Source of the DNA: Arthrobacter gallicola
GTDB lineage: Bacteria; Actinomycetota; Actinomycetes; Actinomycetales; Micrococcaceae
DNA: 64,000 bases
Reading direction: 5' to 3'
Assembly: GCF_014836775.1 (NCBI RefSeq)
Contig: NZ_JACSQD010000002.1
Location: 304,674-368,673, forward strand
Shown here: positions 19,016 through 28,426 of the stretch, piece after piece
Layout: every line of letters starts with the position of its first letter
Position numbering within the stretch: position 1 is the first letter of the stretch
Program-made: the position numbers and the translations under genes
Notes under the pieces: model-generated
The model's database searches: none
Told to the model about the DNA's origin: nothing
Seen by the model: only the letters and a program-made list of their open reading frames with translations

Positions 19016-20104
19016 CTAGGGCCGGAAGTTGAGCTTCAACGTGTTCCCGGCCAGCTCCAGCTCCGAGGTGAACGGAATATTCACCAGATCGGACCGGGTC
19101 TCCCAGCGTCCGTCACCGCCAGCATCCTCCTGGTAGGTGACGCGGGCCTTGCCGCCGGTGGCATAAACAGTCAGGCCGGTGTCCGGGGTGCCGGTGATCC
19201 GGTAGACGGGTGCTCTTTCCTCGGTCCACTGAACCGCCCGGTGGCCTGCGGTATCCCCGTCGGAGGTGTACGCCGCGTTCGGACAGGCCACCGGAGCGGT
19301 CTCCTCCCGGTCCAGGCAGTCCCGGAGGTAGGCCTCTCCCTGAGCCTGCACCTCGGCAGCCAGTTCTTCCGTCACGGACGCAGCCAGGCGGACGGGATCC
19401 GGGTCTCCGGCCATTCCCGGCTCCACCAGGACCGTGTGCGGGCTGCCGAAGGTGAGGTAACGGGTGTCCGGGCCTTCGAGCCGGTACCGGCCCGGGAGCA
19501 GCCGCACCTCGACCGTTCCTGCACCGGCAGACGGCAGCTGGAGATCCCGTCCGTTGATCCGGAGAGTCCCGGTGCCGGAGGGAACCGTCACCGCCACCGT
19601 GCGCGCGGCCGTGTGCTGGAGCTGCCAGCCGGTGAAGAAAAGCAGCCGCTGCCCGTCGGCCTGGAGTTCGAACTCCACGGTGGAGCGTCCACCGTTCTGT
19701 TCCAGCTCAGCACGGACAACGGCTTCGCTGCCGGTGATTTCTTCGCCCAGCACCCTGAAGCCGGTGATCCGGTCCTCCGCCGCGGCGTAAATGCCCGCGT
19801 CCTCCGGGGTTATCGCTTCTGAGTGTGGCAGCAGCGCCACCGCCGCGCTTTGATCCCCCGAGGCCAGGGCAGCCAGATATGCGTCCACCTGAGCCTGCGG
19901 ACCATAAACCTCGTGGCTGAGGAAACGGAACCCGATAATCCCGGCGGTGATGAGCAGCAGCGCCCCTGCAGCGGCCAGTCCGACGGCGGTTCTCTTCCCG
20001 CGCCGGGTCCGGCGGCGGGAAGCGCGTGGCCGGAGCTCCGTTGCCGGCCGCGGGATGTCATCAGCGGCGCGGGTGCGGGGGGCCACTGGTGGCGAAACGG
20101 TCAT
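19016..20104 (-). CDS. Membrane-anchored hypothetical protein, 362 aa
   Basis: A basic N-terminus (RPRASRRRTRRGKR) is followed by a single membrane helix, about residues 40-62 (TAVGLAAAGALLLITAGIIG). The rest, about 300 residues, would be extracellular, with beta-rich blocks such as LRINGRDLQLPSAGAGTVEV. Two cysteines (in LRDCLDREE and VACPNAAY) could form a disulfide outside the cell. I do not recognise a family; it resembles actinobacterial anchored proteins with NTF2-like and PEGA-like parts. Confidence 0.75.
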   Translation of the reverse strand: MTVSPPVAPRTRAADDIPRPATELRPRASRRRTRRGKRTAVGLAAAGALLLITAGIIGFRFLSHEVYGPQAQVDAYLAALASGDQSAAVALLPHSEAITPEDAGIYAAAEDRITGFRVLGEEITGSEAVVRAELEQNGGRSTVEFELQADGQRLLFFTGWQLQHTAARTVAVTVPSGTGTLRINGRDLQLPSAGAGTVEVRLLPGRYRLEGPDTRYLTFGSPHTVLVEPGMAGDPDPVRLAASVTEELAAEVQAQGEAYLRDCLDREETAPVACPNAAYTSDGDTAGHRAVQWTEERAPVYRITGTPDTGLTVYATGGKARVTYQEDAGGDGRWETRSDLVNIPFTSELELAGNTLKLNFRP

Positions 20105-20265
20105 CTGATCCCCCGGCTAAACTCTGGCGGCCGCTCTCAGCAGCGGCGGCTTCTCTTCAAGATACAGGCCGCGGACGCAGGTTCCGCGGCACGGCGCGGC
20201 CGTTGCCGGGCGGGGCACCATGGCGACGGCGGTTGCCGGGGTGCGGGGGCCGTTTGCCGGCGCCG

Positions 20266-21708
20266 TCATCCGGTGGGCGCGAGATCCGGGACGGGAAGGT
20301 CAAAAACCTGCCGCAGCGCGAGCGAAGCAGCGTGGTAACCGCCCATGCCGTGGACACCCGGTCCCGGCGGCGTGGACGCGGAACACAGATAGACGCCCGG
20401 CAGCGGTGTCGCCCAGGGCGTTGGGGAGGCCACGGGGCGGCGGATCATCTGGGCCAGGGTCACCGCCCCGGCACCAAAGTCCCCGCCCACATAGTTCTCG
20501 TTGTACGCGGCCAGTCCTGCCGCCGTCGTCGCCTGCGATTGAACAATCAGGTCCCGGAAGCCGGGAGCGAACCGTTCGATCTGAGCCGTCACGGCTTCGG
20601 TCATGTCCCGCTCTGAGCCGGCCGGCACGTGGCAGTAGGACCAGAGAATATGCCGGCCCGCGGGCGCACGGGAGGGGTCAAACCCGCTGGGCTGGGAGAC
20701 CAGGACATACGGGCGTTCGGGGTGCCGGCCGGAGGCGACCTCCGCCTCCGCTGCCGCGGTTTCCGCCCGGGTTCCGCCCAGATGAACCGTTCCCGCGGCA
20801 GCGACTTCCGGATTGGTCCAGGGCACCGGACCGGACAGGATGAAGTCCACCTTGCAGGCAGCGTTGCCGTAGCGGAACTTCTCCAGGCGATGCGCGTACC
20901 GGCCTGGCAGCCGGTTCCCGGCCAGGCGCAGCAGCCCGGTGGGTGAGGTATCCAGGATCACTGCCCGCGAGGATATTTCCGCCAGCGAATCCACCCGCTG
21001 CCCGGTTTCCAGCTCTCCCCCGTGCTGGCGCAGGTCCGCTGCCAGGGCATCGGCGATGGACCGGGACCCGCCTTCGGGAACGGGCCAGCCCACGGTGTGG
21101 GCCAGCACGGCCAGGAGCAGCCCGGCCCCGGCCGAGGGCAGGGAGGGCAGCCGGCCCACCGGATGCGCCATCACCCCGGTCAGCAGGGCCGGGGCCGCGT
21201 CCCCGGAGAACCGGCGGTTCCAGGCGGGGGTTCCCTGTTCCAGTGCGGCCAGGCCGAACCGCAGGGCGGCGGCGGGATTCCGCGGCAGGCGCAGCAGCGG
21301 GTTCATCAGCATGGCGGTGATGGCTTCGGAATGCTGAACCAGCGGACGCATCAGCGCACCGAATGCCTGCCCGTCCGCGCCAAGGCCCAGGATGGTGCGC
21401 TCCAGGCTGCGGTAGGCGACGGCAGCACGGCCGCCGTCGAGGGGCTGGGCGTAGGACGCCTCCGGTACGGTGAACCGGATCCGTTCGGCCAAGCCGAAGC
21501 GGCGGAAAAACGGTGCTGCCAGCGCCATCGGATGGACAGCCGAACAAACGTCATGAAGGTGCCCGGGCTGCATCAGTTCCCGGGTGCGGGATCCCCCGCC
21601 CGCAGTGGGGGCAGCTTCCAGGACACGCACCGAAAGTCCGGCGCGTGCCATGGTCACGGCTGCAGCCAGCCCGTTGGGCCCGGCTCCCACCACGGTTACA
21701 TCAGTCAC
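20266..21708 (-). CDS. FAD-dependent phytoene desaturase-like oxidoreductase
   Basis: 480 residues. The N-terminal dinucleotide-binding motif VVGAGPNGLAAAVTMARAG is followed by an E at the end of strand two (LEAAPTAGGG). The C-terminal FAD-contact region contains YLCSASTPPGPGVHGMGGYHA. This matches the NAD(P)/FAD-dependent CrtI-like (PYNDH2) group. No other carotenoid genes are near. GTG at 21708 overlaps the 3' end of the upstream FemX-like gene by 8 bp, so it is the last cistron of a coupled three-gene unit. Substrate unknown. Confidence 0.88.
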   Translation of the reverse strand: MTDVTVVGAGPNGLAAAVTMARAGLSVRVLEAAPTAGGGSRTRELMQPGHLHDVCSAVHPMALAAPFFRRFGLAERIRFTVPEASYAQPLDGGRAAVAYRSLERTILGLGADGQAFGALMRPLVQHSEAITAMLMNPLLRLPRNPAAALRFGLAALEQGTPAWNRRFSGDAAPALLTGVMAHPVGRLPSLPSAGAGLLLAVLAHTVGWPVPEGGSRSIADALAADLRQHGGELETGQRVDSLAEISSRAVILDTSPTGLLRLAGNRLPGRYAHRLEKFRYGNAACKVDFILSGPVPWTNPEVAAAGTVHLGGTRAETAAAEAEVASGRHPERPYVLVSQPSGFDPSRAPAGRHILWSYCHVPAGSERDMTEAVTAQIERFAPGFRDLIVQSQATTAAGLAAYNENYVGGDFGAGAVTLAQMIRRPVASPTPWATPLPGVYLCSASTPPGPGVHGMGGYHAASLALRQVFDLPVPDLAPTG

Positions 21709-22780
21709 GGCGTCCCTTCACGGCGGCGGGCAGGTTCTTGAGCCGGCCCAGGATGCCCGCCACAGCGGACGGGGCTTCGCGGCGGACCCGCAGTGCGCTG
21801 GCCAAGACCCGGTAGCGGACCGGCCGCAGCGGAATGTCGTAGGTGGTCGGCACGGTGACGATGGTCTTGGAGAAGTTCCGTTTGAACGTGGTGACGTTCG
21901 CCAGCGAGGGATAGTTCTCGCTCTCGATTCCGGTCAGGCCGCAGCCGGTGTTTCCTGCGTCCTTGAGTACCTTGAAGGCCTCCCAGAGGAGCAGGTACGG
22001 CGCGTTGGTCTTGCGGGCGTCCCGGGAACTGGCCGCAAAATAGTAGACCGAATAGCCGCGGTACTCGGTGGTGATCAGCCAGGAGACGGGCTTGCCGTCC
22101 ATGTAGGCGACCATCAGGCGCAGGTAGTCCCCGAGCTCGTCCAGCAGGGTTTCGTAGAACGCCGAGTCAAAACTGGAGAACCCGTCGCGGGCCGCGGTTT
22201 CCTGCATGATGGGGAAAAGTTCGGTGCGGAACACCGTGGTCCACTGCGCGCGTTCGATCGTCCGTACTTCAACCCCCAGTTTCTCCGCCTTGCGGATCAG
22301 GTTGCGGGCGTTGGGCCGGAAGCCGGCGAAGATCTTTTCGGTGTCCGGGGTCAGGTCTACGACGATCTCACGTTCGTACCAGCCGTGTTCCAGCGGACCG
22401 GTGACCGGGGGCTGGGGATGTTCCACCTGCATACGGACGTACAGCGGATCCACGGCGGGGTCGGCGCGGAACTGTTCCTGGATGGTCTGCACCAGCCGGG
22501 CTTCGGCCGCAGGTGTGCGCTCGGCGAACCAGGTGGGACCGTTGACGGCCACCAGGGAGGGCCTGAAACGGCGGGAGGAGCGCAGAAAGCTGGCGGTGGC
22601 GATCAGCTTCCCGCCGTCGTAGTAGGCCCAGATACCGTAGGGGTCACGGCCCAGGCGGGTTTCGAAATCCGCCCAGTACGGGGTCTGTTCAAGCGGAATC
22701 ACGACGTCGGCATGCCTGGCGGCAAGAGCCTCGAAGTCCTCGCGGGACAACTGCTGGAAACGGTAGGGAGCGGGTGTCAC
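21701..22780 (-). CDS. FemX/FemAB-like peptidoglycan bridge aminoacyltransferase
   Basis: 359 residues from GTG 22780, which overlaps the stop of the upstream glycosyltransferase (GTGA). Family landmarks are QTPYWADFETRLGRDPYGIW at the N-terminus, the GNAT-like core FRPNARNLIRKAEKLGVEV, and the late block RKTNAPYLLLWEAFKVLKDAG. Such enzymes use aminoacyl-tRNA to add the interpeptide bridge on lipid II. Bridges are characteristic of Arthrobacter peptidoglycan (A3-alpha type), which suits this gene. The added residue (Ala, Ser, Thr or Gly) is not readable. Confidence 0.85.
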   Translation of the reverse strand: MTPAPYRFQQLSREDFEALAARHADVVIPLEQTPYWADFETRLGRDPYGIWAYYDGGKLIATASFLRSSRRFRPSLVAVNGPTWFAERTPAAEARLVQTIQEQFRADPAVDPLYVRMQVEHPQPPVTGPLEHGWYEREIVVDLTPDTEKIFAGFRPNARNLIRKAEKLGVEVRTIERAQWTTVFRTELFPIMQETAARDGFSSFDSAFYETLLDELGDYLRLMVAYMDGKPVSWLITTEYRGYSVYYFAASSRDARKTNAPYLLLWEAFKVLKDAGNTGCGLTGIESENYPSLANVTTFKRNFSKTIVTVPTTYDIPLRPVRYRVLASALRVRREAPSAVAGILGRLKNLPAAVKGRRD

Positions 22781-24222
22781 AATGCTTCTTTCGCTGGGGC
22801 TTCGTCCGTTTCCAAGGGTACCTGAGCGCGGCGGCCGGGCCTGAGCCGCCACCGGTCAGGGGCATGGTCGAAGGGCCCGCCCTGCGGATCGTCGATGTCC
22901 AGCCGGCGGATCGGATCCGTCCGCGGGTTCAAAATGTCCCCCACCACACGGCCCATCAGGTACAGGGTGGCTCCCATGTGTCCGATGACGGAGGCGACGA
23001 ACCATCCCGAGTCCAGGTTGTTCTCCGGCGGACCGCCGCCAACCACGGCAGCCAGGTACAGCCAAATGGCCCACCAGTGCATCACCTCGAAGAACTGCCA
23101 GATGAGGAAGTCCCGCCAGCGCGGCCGGGCCAGGGCCAGCAGGGGAACCAGCCACAGGACAAACTGCGGGGAATAGACCTTGTTGGTGAGGATGAACGCG
23201 GCGACGATCAGGAACGCCAGCTGGGCCAGCCGGGGCCTGCGGGGAGCCGCGAGCGCAAGCAGGGCGATGCCCGCACATGCCAGGGCGAAGAGGAAGTAGG
23301 CCCAGAACGTGATGAATGCGGGACTGACCGCCAGCGTGGGAAAGGTAATGTCCCAGGCCTGCCAGACGCTGGAGTTCCCGGACCCGCGGTCCCTGGAGAA
23401 CTCGTAGAAGTGCCTCCAGCCCGGGTAGTCCCGAAGCATAAAGGGCACGTTGACCACCAGCCAGGTCCCCGCGGTCGCCGCGAAGGCCAGCAGGGCGGCC
23501 CGGAACTTCAGGGTCCGCAGCGCCAGCACCAGCACGGCACCGAGGATCAGCACCGGATACAGCTTCAACGCTGTACCCAGTCCCAGGAAGATCCCCGCAG
23601 CAACCGGTTTGTTCCGCGCGAATGCCAGCATGCCCAGCGCCGCGAGCATCACGGCCCAGATATCCCAGTTGATATAGATGGACAGGATCACGGCCGGGGC
23701 CACGGCAACCATGGCTGCGTCCCAGGGGCGCCGGTTAGCCATCCGCATGGTTGCCACCACGGTCACGATCCAGGCAATCGTGGCAAGAACGGCGTTCAGG
23801 TCGAAGTACACCAGTCCGCGGGATTCGGCGCCGGCCGGGACCAGCCAGGCTACAAACCCGGCCAGCAGACCGAGCAGCACGGGGTACTCGAACTCGGAGC
23901 CCGCGCTGATAAACGGATAAACCCCGTCCCCCAGACCGCGTGCGCTGAAGAGCGCCGGCCAGTCCGAATAGCAGGCCATGTAGAACTGGTTGGACCAGCC
24001 GGTGAGCCGGCAGGGGGTTTTGGCCAGCAGCGCGGTCAGGGCCGCTCCCGTGGTCATGAGAATGAGCACACGCTCCACGGTGAAGAAGCCCGGGGACACG
24101 ACTCCCGGGGCGGTGAACCGCCCCAACGGCCCGCCAATACCTTCGGTAAAGCGGCGCAGCAGCCGGTCATTTCGGCTGGGGACGACGATGCGCAGCGGCC
24201 GCCGGCGGGGCTTGTGATCCAT
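22777..24222 (-). CDS. GT87-like membrane mannosyltransferase
   Basis: 481 residues with about ten hydrophobic helices. The first extracytoplasmic loop contains FYMACYSDWPALFSARGL, and after the next segment GSEFEYPVLLGLLAGFVAW, matching GT87 (polyprenol-phosphate-mannose dependent) proteins that build cell-envelope glycans. A later ALKLYPVLILGAVLVLAL block also fits. The short cytoplasmic tail is basic. First gene of a coupled unit with the FemX-like and desaturase-like genes. In many actinobacteria such a GT lies between the rpsF operon and penicillin-binding protein genes. Confidence 0.85.
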   Translation of the reverse strand: MDHKPRRRPLRIVVPSRNDRLLRRFTEGIGGPLGRFTAPGVVSPGFFTVERVLILMTTGAALTALLAKTPCRLTGWSNQFYMACYSDWPALFSARGLGDGVYPFISAGSEFEYPVLLGLLAGFVAWLVPAGAESRGLVYFDLNAVLATIAWIVTVVATMRMANRRPWDAAMVAVAPAVILSIYINWDIWAVMLAALGMLAFARNKPVAAGIFLGLGTALKLYPVLILGAVLVLALRTLKFRAALLAFAATAGTWLVVNVPFMLRDYPGWRHFYEFSRDRGSGNSSVWQAWDITFPTLAVSPAFITFWAYFLFALACAGIALLALAAPRRPRLAQLAFLIVAAFILTNKVYSPQFVLWLVPLLALARPRWRDFLIWQFFEVMHWWAIWLYLAAVVGGGPPENNLDSGWFVASVIGHMGATLYLMGRVVGDILNPRTDPIRRLDIDDPQGGPFDHAPDRWRLRPGRRAQVPLETDEAPAKEAL

Positions 24223-24247
24223 GCCTACCAGTATGCAGGCGCGTGGT

Positions 24248-24667
24248 TCAGCGCAGAGCCAGCCTGGTCTGGGTCTGGATCGCCCCGGAGTCCGTCTTCA
24301 GCCGGTGAAGCAGCTCATCCAGGGCCTTCATGGAGGGCACGCTGACGCGCAGGAGGTAGTCATAGGGACCTGTCACGTGTACGGCGTCCTGCACGGCAGG
24401 GTCCGTGCGGGACCATTCCAGGAAGGAACGTGACTCTGTCTCCGGTTTGAGCCGCACATCGATAAACGCCTGCAGCCCGGGGCCCGCCGCTGGGGTCTCC
24501 GAGCCGAGGACCGCCCGATACCCCAGGATGACGCCGCTGGTTTCCAGGCGGCGGATGCGCGCTGCGGCGGCGTTGGTGCTTAGGCCGATCCGGCGCCCCA
24601 GCTCGGCGTAGCTGATCCGCGCATCGTTGCGCAGAATGCCGAGAATTGCGCTGTCTAAAGCGTCCAT
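24248..24667 (-). CDS. Lrp/AsnC family transcriptional regulator
   Basis: 139 residues: N-terminal winged helix (LDSAILGILRNDARISYAEL then RRIGLSTNAAAARIRRLE), C-terminal RAM domain with FLEWSRTDPAVQDAVHVTG and YDYLLRVSVPSM. Divergent from the LysE-type exporter with a 68-bp gap, the usual arrangement for an amino-acid-sensing activator and its exporter. The ligand is probably an amino acid; identity unknown. Confidence 0.93.
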   Translation of the reverse strand: MDALDSAILGILRNDARISYAELGRRIGLSTNAAAARIRRLETSGVILGYRAVLGSETPAAGPGLQAFIDVRLKPETESRSFLEWSRTDPAVQDAVHVTGPYDYLLRVSVPSMKALDELLHRLKTDSGAIQTQTRLALR

Positions 24668-24735
24668 GCCGTGATTCTAACCAGCAAACGGCGTAAATCT
24701 CAGTCTGCGCCGCCGTCGGGCCGCACAGTGCTGGA

Positions 24736-25434
24736 ATGGACGTACTTACCTCATTGGGCGCCGGGATCCTCGCCGGGCTCGGCGTCGCCGCACCGCTGGG
24801 CGCCATCGGGATCCTGCTGCTGCGCGAAGGGCTGACGGCGGGATTCCGGGCGGGGGCACCAGCCGCGTTCGCCGTCGCCGTTGTTGATGCTGCCTACTGC
24901 GCGCTGGCCGTCCTGGCTGGCGCCGCTGCCGGACCGCTGCTTGCCGCCTGGGGCGCACTGCCTGCCTTGGCCGGTGGGACGGCGCTGCTGCTTCTGGGTT
25001 TGACGGGAGTCTGGCGGACCTGGCGGGCCGCTGCCCGCCCGGTGCCCGGCGGCACCGCTGCACCGCCGTCGTCCAACCGCCGGCGCTTTCTGCTCTTTCT
25101 GACCTTGACCGCGGTCAATCCGATGACGCTGCTCTACTTTGCCGCGCTGGCGGCCGGCCTGCGGGATCTTCTTGCCCTGCCTGCCGGGCCGGCGGCATTC
25201 ACGGCCGGGGTGGCCCTGGGTTCAGCGGGCTGGCAACTGGGACTTGTCTTCGCAGGAGCGTTCCTGCGGGGTCGGATGACCGCCTCGGTCCAGCGCGCCG
25301 TCTCCCTGGCAGGACACGCGGCGGTCGCGGTCCTGGGTGCGGCGGCCCTCTCACCTCGGTCACATTCGCTTAATCCACACAGTGATTCCGCTACTGGCGG
25401 CAGTCTGCCGGGAGTCTCTCCAGCTTGGACCTGA
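24736..25434 (+). CDS. LysE/RhtB family amino acid exporter
   Basis: 232 residues, about six membrane helices. The LysE-family start LGAGILAGLGVAAPLGAIGI and the later FLLFLTLTAVNPMTLLYFAA are typical. Driven from the shared intergenic region with the Lrp-type gene. The stop lies within the ino1 upstream region, and the last codons overlap one arm of a long inverted repeat. Confidence 0.9.
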   Translation: MDVLTSLGAGILAGLGVAAPLGAIGILLLREGLTAGFRAGAPAAFAVAVVDAAYCALAVLAGAAAGPLLAAWGALPALAGGTALLLLGLTGVWRTWRAAARPVPGGTAAPPSSNRRRFLLFLTLTAVNPMTLLYFAALAAGLRDLLALPAGPAAFTAGVALGSAGWQLGLVFAGAFLRGRMTASVQRAVSLAGHAAVAVLGAAALSPRSHSLNPHSDSATGGSLPGVSPAWT

Positions 25435-25459
25435 TGTGACCGATTTAACAAAGTAGACT
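25356..25459 (+). promoter_or_regulatory. ino1 promoter region with 10-bp inverted repeat
   Basis: Perfect inverted arms TCGGTCACAT (25356-25365) and ATGTGACCGA (25434-25443) lie 68 bp apart. The right arm is followed by a -10-like TAGACT (25454-25459) and is part of TGTGACCGATTTAACA (25435-25450), one mismatch from a CRP/GlxR-type TGTGA-N6-TCACA site. The left arm lies in the 3' end of lysE. Regulator identity is inference. Confidence 0.4.
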
Positions 25460-25514
25460 GATGCAGTTGCCTGCGCCGTGTGCGGCGGCACATGAATGTC
25501 TTCAAAGGAGAACA

Positions 25515-26600
25515 GTGGCAAAGAATCCCATCCGGGTGGCAATCGTTGGTGTTGGAAACTGCGCTGCATCGCTGGTGCAGGGCGTCCGTTACTACCGCGA
25601 TGCTGATCCGACAACAACCGTCCCCGGCCTGATGCACGTCCAGTTCGGCGACTACCACGTCAACGACGTGCACTTCGCGGCCGCTTTCGACGTCGACGCG
25701 AAGAAGGTCGGACTGGACCTGGCAGACGCCATCGGTGCCAGCGAAAACAACACGATCAAGATCTGCGACGTTCCGGAGACGGGCGTCAAGGTCCAGCGCG
25801 GCCACACCCTCGACGGCCTGGGCAAGTACTACCGGGAAACCATCACCGAGTCCGATGAGGATCCGGTGGATGTTGTGGCGGAACTGAAGGCTGCCGACGT
25901 CGACGTGATGGTCTGCTACCTGCCCGTCGGTTCCGAGGAAGCGGCGAAGTTCTACGCCCAGTGCGCCATCGATGCCGGTGTGGCGTTCGTGAACGCACTG
26001 CCCGTCTTCATCGCCGGGACCAAGGAATGGGCGGATAAGTTCACCGCCGCCGGCGTGCCGATCGTCGGTGATGACATCAAGAGCCAGATCGGCGCCACCA
26101 TCACCCACCGCGTTATGGCCAAGCTCTTCGAGGACCGCGGCGTCACCCTGGACCGCACCTACCAGCTCAACGTCGGCGGCAACATGGACTTCAAGAACAT
26201 GCTGGAGCGTGAGCGGCTGGAGTCCAAGAAGATCTCCAAGACCCAGGCCGTTACGTCCAACGTGGCAGCCGAGCTGTCCGCCAATGACGTGCACATCGGC
26301 CCGTCCGACTTCGTGGCCTGGCTCGATGACCGCAAGTGGGCCTTTGTCCGCCTGGAAGGCCGCAACTTCGGTGATGCTCCCGTTTCCCTGGAGTACAAGC
26401 TGGAAGTCTGGGACTCCCCCAACTCTGCCGGTGTCATCATCGACGCCGTCCGCGCGGCGAAGATTGCCCTGGACCGCGGTGTGGGCGGTCCGATCCTCTC
26501 GGCGTCGAGCTACTTCATGAAGTCCCCGCCGGAGCAGTACAACGACGATGTTGCCCGCGAAAAGGTGGAGCAGTTCATCCGCGGTGAGGTGGAGCGCTAG
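25515..26600 (+). CDS. ino1: Inositol-3-phosphate synthase
   Basis: 361 residues from GTG 25515 (AAAGGAG upstream). NAD-dependent conversion of glucose-6-phosphate to inositol phosphate. The dinucleotide motif [20 protein letters not shown] opens the protein, and actinobacterial family blocks such as [29 protein letters not shown] and [12 protein letters not shown] are present. Length is close to the mycobacterial enzyme. The product feeds mycothiol (mshA, just downstream) and phosphatidylinositol lipids. Confidence 0.96.
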   Translation: MAKNPIRVAIVGVGNCAASLVQGVRYYRDADPTTTVPGLMHVQFGDYHVNDVHFAAAFDVDAKKVGLDLADAIGASENNTIKICDVPETGVKVQRGHTLDGLGKYYRETITESDEDPVDVVAELKAADVDVMVCYLPVGSEEAAKFYAQCAIDAGVAFVNALPVFIAGTKEWADKFTAAGVPIVGDDIKSQIGATITHRVMAKLFEDRGVTLDRTYQLNVGGNMDFKNMLERERLESKKISKTQAVTSNVAAELSANDVHIGPSDFVAWLDDRKWAFVRLEGRNFGDAPVSLEYKLEVWDSPNSAGVIIDAVRAAKIALDRGVGGPILSASSYFMKSPPEQYNDDVAREKVEQFIRGEVER

Positions 26601-26614
26601 GCTCCGCTCCGCCT

Positions 26615-26661
26615 GAACGGCAAGGGCCGCCCTCCCACCGGAAGGGCGGCCTTTGCCGTTC
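26615..26661. terminator. Bidirectional terminator between ino1 and fhs
   Basis: A long stem: AACGGCAA pairs with TTGCCGTT, and the inner GGGCCGCCCT with AGGGCGGCC, around a short loop. It sits between the convergent ino1 and fhs genes. Confidence 0.85.
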
Positions 26662-26699
26662 GCTGTTCCGGGAATTCCCCGGCTGTACGCCGTGCGGGG

Positions 26700-28367
26700 C
26701 TAGAAGAGGCCGGAGGGTGTCCCGTCCGGCGCCACACCCATACGCAGTGCCGCCGGCGACTTCGGCAGGCCGGGCATGGTCATCACCGCCCCGGTCAGCG
26801 CCACGATGAACCCCGCACCGGTTTTGGGCACCAGGTCCCGGACGTGCACCTTGAAGCCTTCCGGCGCGCCCAGCTTCGAGGCGTCGTCCGAGAAGGAGTA
26901 CTGGGTTTTGGCCATGCAGACCGGGAAATTCTCCCAGCCGTTGGCTTTGATCTCCTCCAGGCGGCGCAGTGCGGGGACGGAAAACTCGACGTCGTCCGCG
27001 CCGTAGATTTCCCGGACCACCGTGCGGATCTTCTCCTCAACGCTCATCTGCAGCGGATAGAGCGGAGCGAAACTGGACGGCTTTTCCAAGGCTCCCAAAA
27101 CCTTGGCAGCAAGTTCGTCGCCGCCCGGCCCGCCGCCTCCGCCGGCCCAGACATCTGTGACGGCCGCTTCGGCTCCTGCCTCCGAGCACCACTGCAGCAG
27201 CCAGTCGAGTTCCTCCGCGGTGTCTGAGGTGAACCGGTTGATCGCCACCACGGGATTCAGTCCGAACTTGGCTATGTTGCGCAGGTGCCGGCGCAGGTTC
27301 GCTGTCCCGGCTGCCAAGCCTGCCGGGTTGGATTCATCAAGCCGGTCCCGCGGTACGCCTCCGTGCAGCTTCAGTGCCCGGATGGTGGCCACTACAACAA
27401 CGGCGTCGGGTGACACCTCCGCTACCCGCGAGGTGATGTCCATGTACTTCTCCGCGCCGAGATCGGCTCCGAAGCCGGCTTCGGTCACCACGACGTCGGC
27501 AAGATCCCGTGCCAGCGACGTGGCGATCACCGAGTTGCAGCCATGCGCAATGTTCGCGAACGGTCCGCCGTGCACCAGCGCCGGGGTCCCGGCAATGGTT
27601 TGCACCAGGTTAGGTTTCAGCGCGTCCTTCAGCAGCAGCGTCAGGGCGCCCTGCACCCCCAGATCCGCGACGGTGACTGGCCGGCGGTCATAGGTGTAGC
27701 CGATCGTGATCCGGGCGAGCCGGGCGGTGAGGTCCTCAATTCCGGTGGCAAGGCAGAAAACGGCCATCACCTCGGACGCCACGGTGATGTCGAACCCGTC
27801 CTCGCGCGGCGTTCCCTGGCCGGGCCCGCCGAGCCCGATCACCACGTTGCGCAGCGCGCGGTCATTCATGTCCAGGACGCGGCGGAACGTGATCCGGCGC
27901 GGATCGATGCCAAGCTCGTTGCCCTGGAAAATGTGGTTGTCCACCAGAGCGGCCAGTGCGTTGTTGGCGCTGGTGATGGCGTGGAAGTCGCCGGTGAAGT
28001 GAAGGTTGATTTCCTCCATCGGAATGACCTGGGAATATCCTCCGCCCGTGGCGCCGCCCTTCATCCCCAGAACCGGACCCAGCGACGGTTCACGCAGTGC
28101 GATGACGGTCCTGCGGCCGGCCCGCGCCAGTGCGTCGCCCAGACCGACCGTTACGGTGGATTTCCCTTCCCCGGCCGGGGTCGGGCTCATGGCGGTGACC
28201 AGGACAACTTTGCCTTTTTCCGCCCGGGCCGGAACCCGGTGCGGGTCTACCTTGGCCTTGTACCGGCCGTAGAGTTCAAGCGCCTCATCGGGAATACCGG
28301 CGGCGGCGGCGATGGAGGTGATGGGCTGCATGGTTGCGGCGCGGGAGATGTCGAGGTCGTTGGCCAT
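26700..28367 (-). CDS. fhs: Formate--tetrahydrofolate ligase
   Basis: 555 residues, the family's usual length. ATP-dependent formylation of tetrahydrofolate in one-carbon metabolism. The P-loop [18 protein letters not shown] is clear, as are [20 protein letters not shown], the cation-site region [23 protein letters not shown] block (here [14 protein letters not shown]), and [16 protein letters not shown]. Convergent to ino1, with a shared terminator. Confidence 0.96.
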   Translation of the reverse strand: MANDLDISRAATMQPITSIAAAAGIPDEALELYGRYKAKVDPHRVPARAEKGKVVLVTAMSPTPAGEGKSTVTVGLGDALARAGRRTVIALREPSLGPVLGMKGGATGGGYSQVIPMEEINLHFTGDFHAITSANNALAALVDNHIFQGNELGIDPRRITFRRVLDMNDRALRNVVIGLGGPGQGTPREDGFDITVASEVMAVFCLATGIEDLTARLARITIGYTYDRRPVTVADLGVQGALTLLLKDALKPNLVQTIAGTPALVHGGPFANIAHGCNSVIATSLARDLADVVVTEAGFGADLGAEKYMDITSRVAEVSPDAVVVVATIRALKLHGGVPRDRLDESNPAGLAAGTANLRRHLRNIAKFGLNPVVAINRFTSDTAEELDWLLQWCSEAGAEAAVTDVWAGGGGGPGGDELAAKVLGALEKPSSFAPLYPLQMSVEEKIRTVVREIYGADDVEFSVPALRRLEEIKANGWENFPVCMAKTQYSFSDDASKLGAPEGFKVHVRDLVPKTGAGFIVALTGAVMTMPGLPKSPAALRMGVAPDGTPSGLF

Positions 28368-28426
28368 AGGTCAACGCTCGCACCAGCCCTGTTATGCGTC
28401 AATCCACGCGGTGGCGCGTCGGAGCG

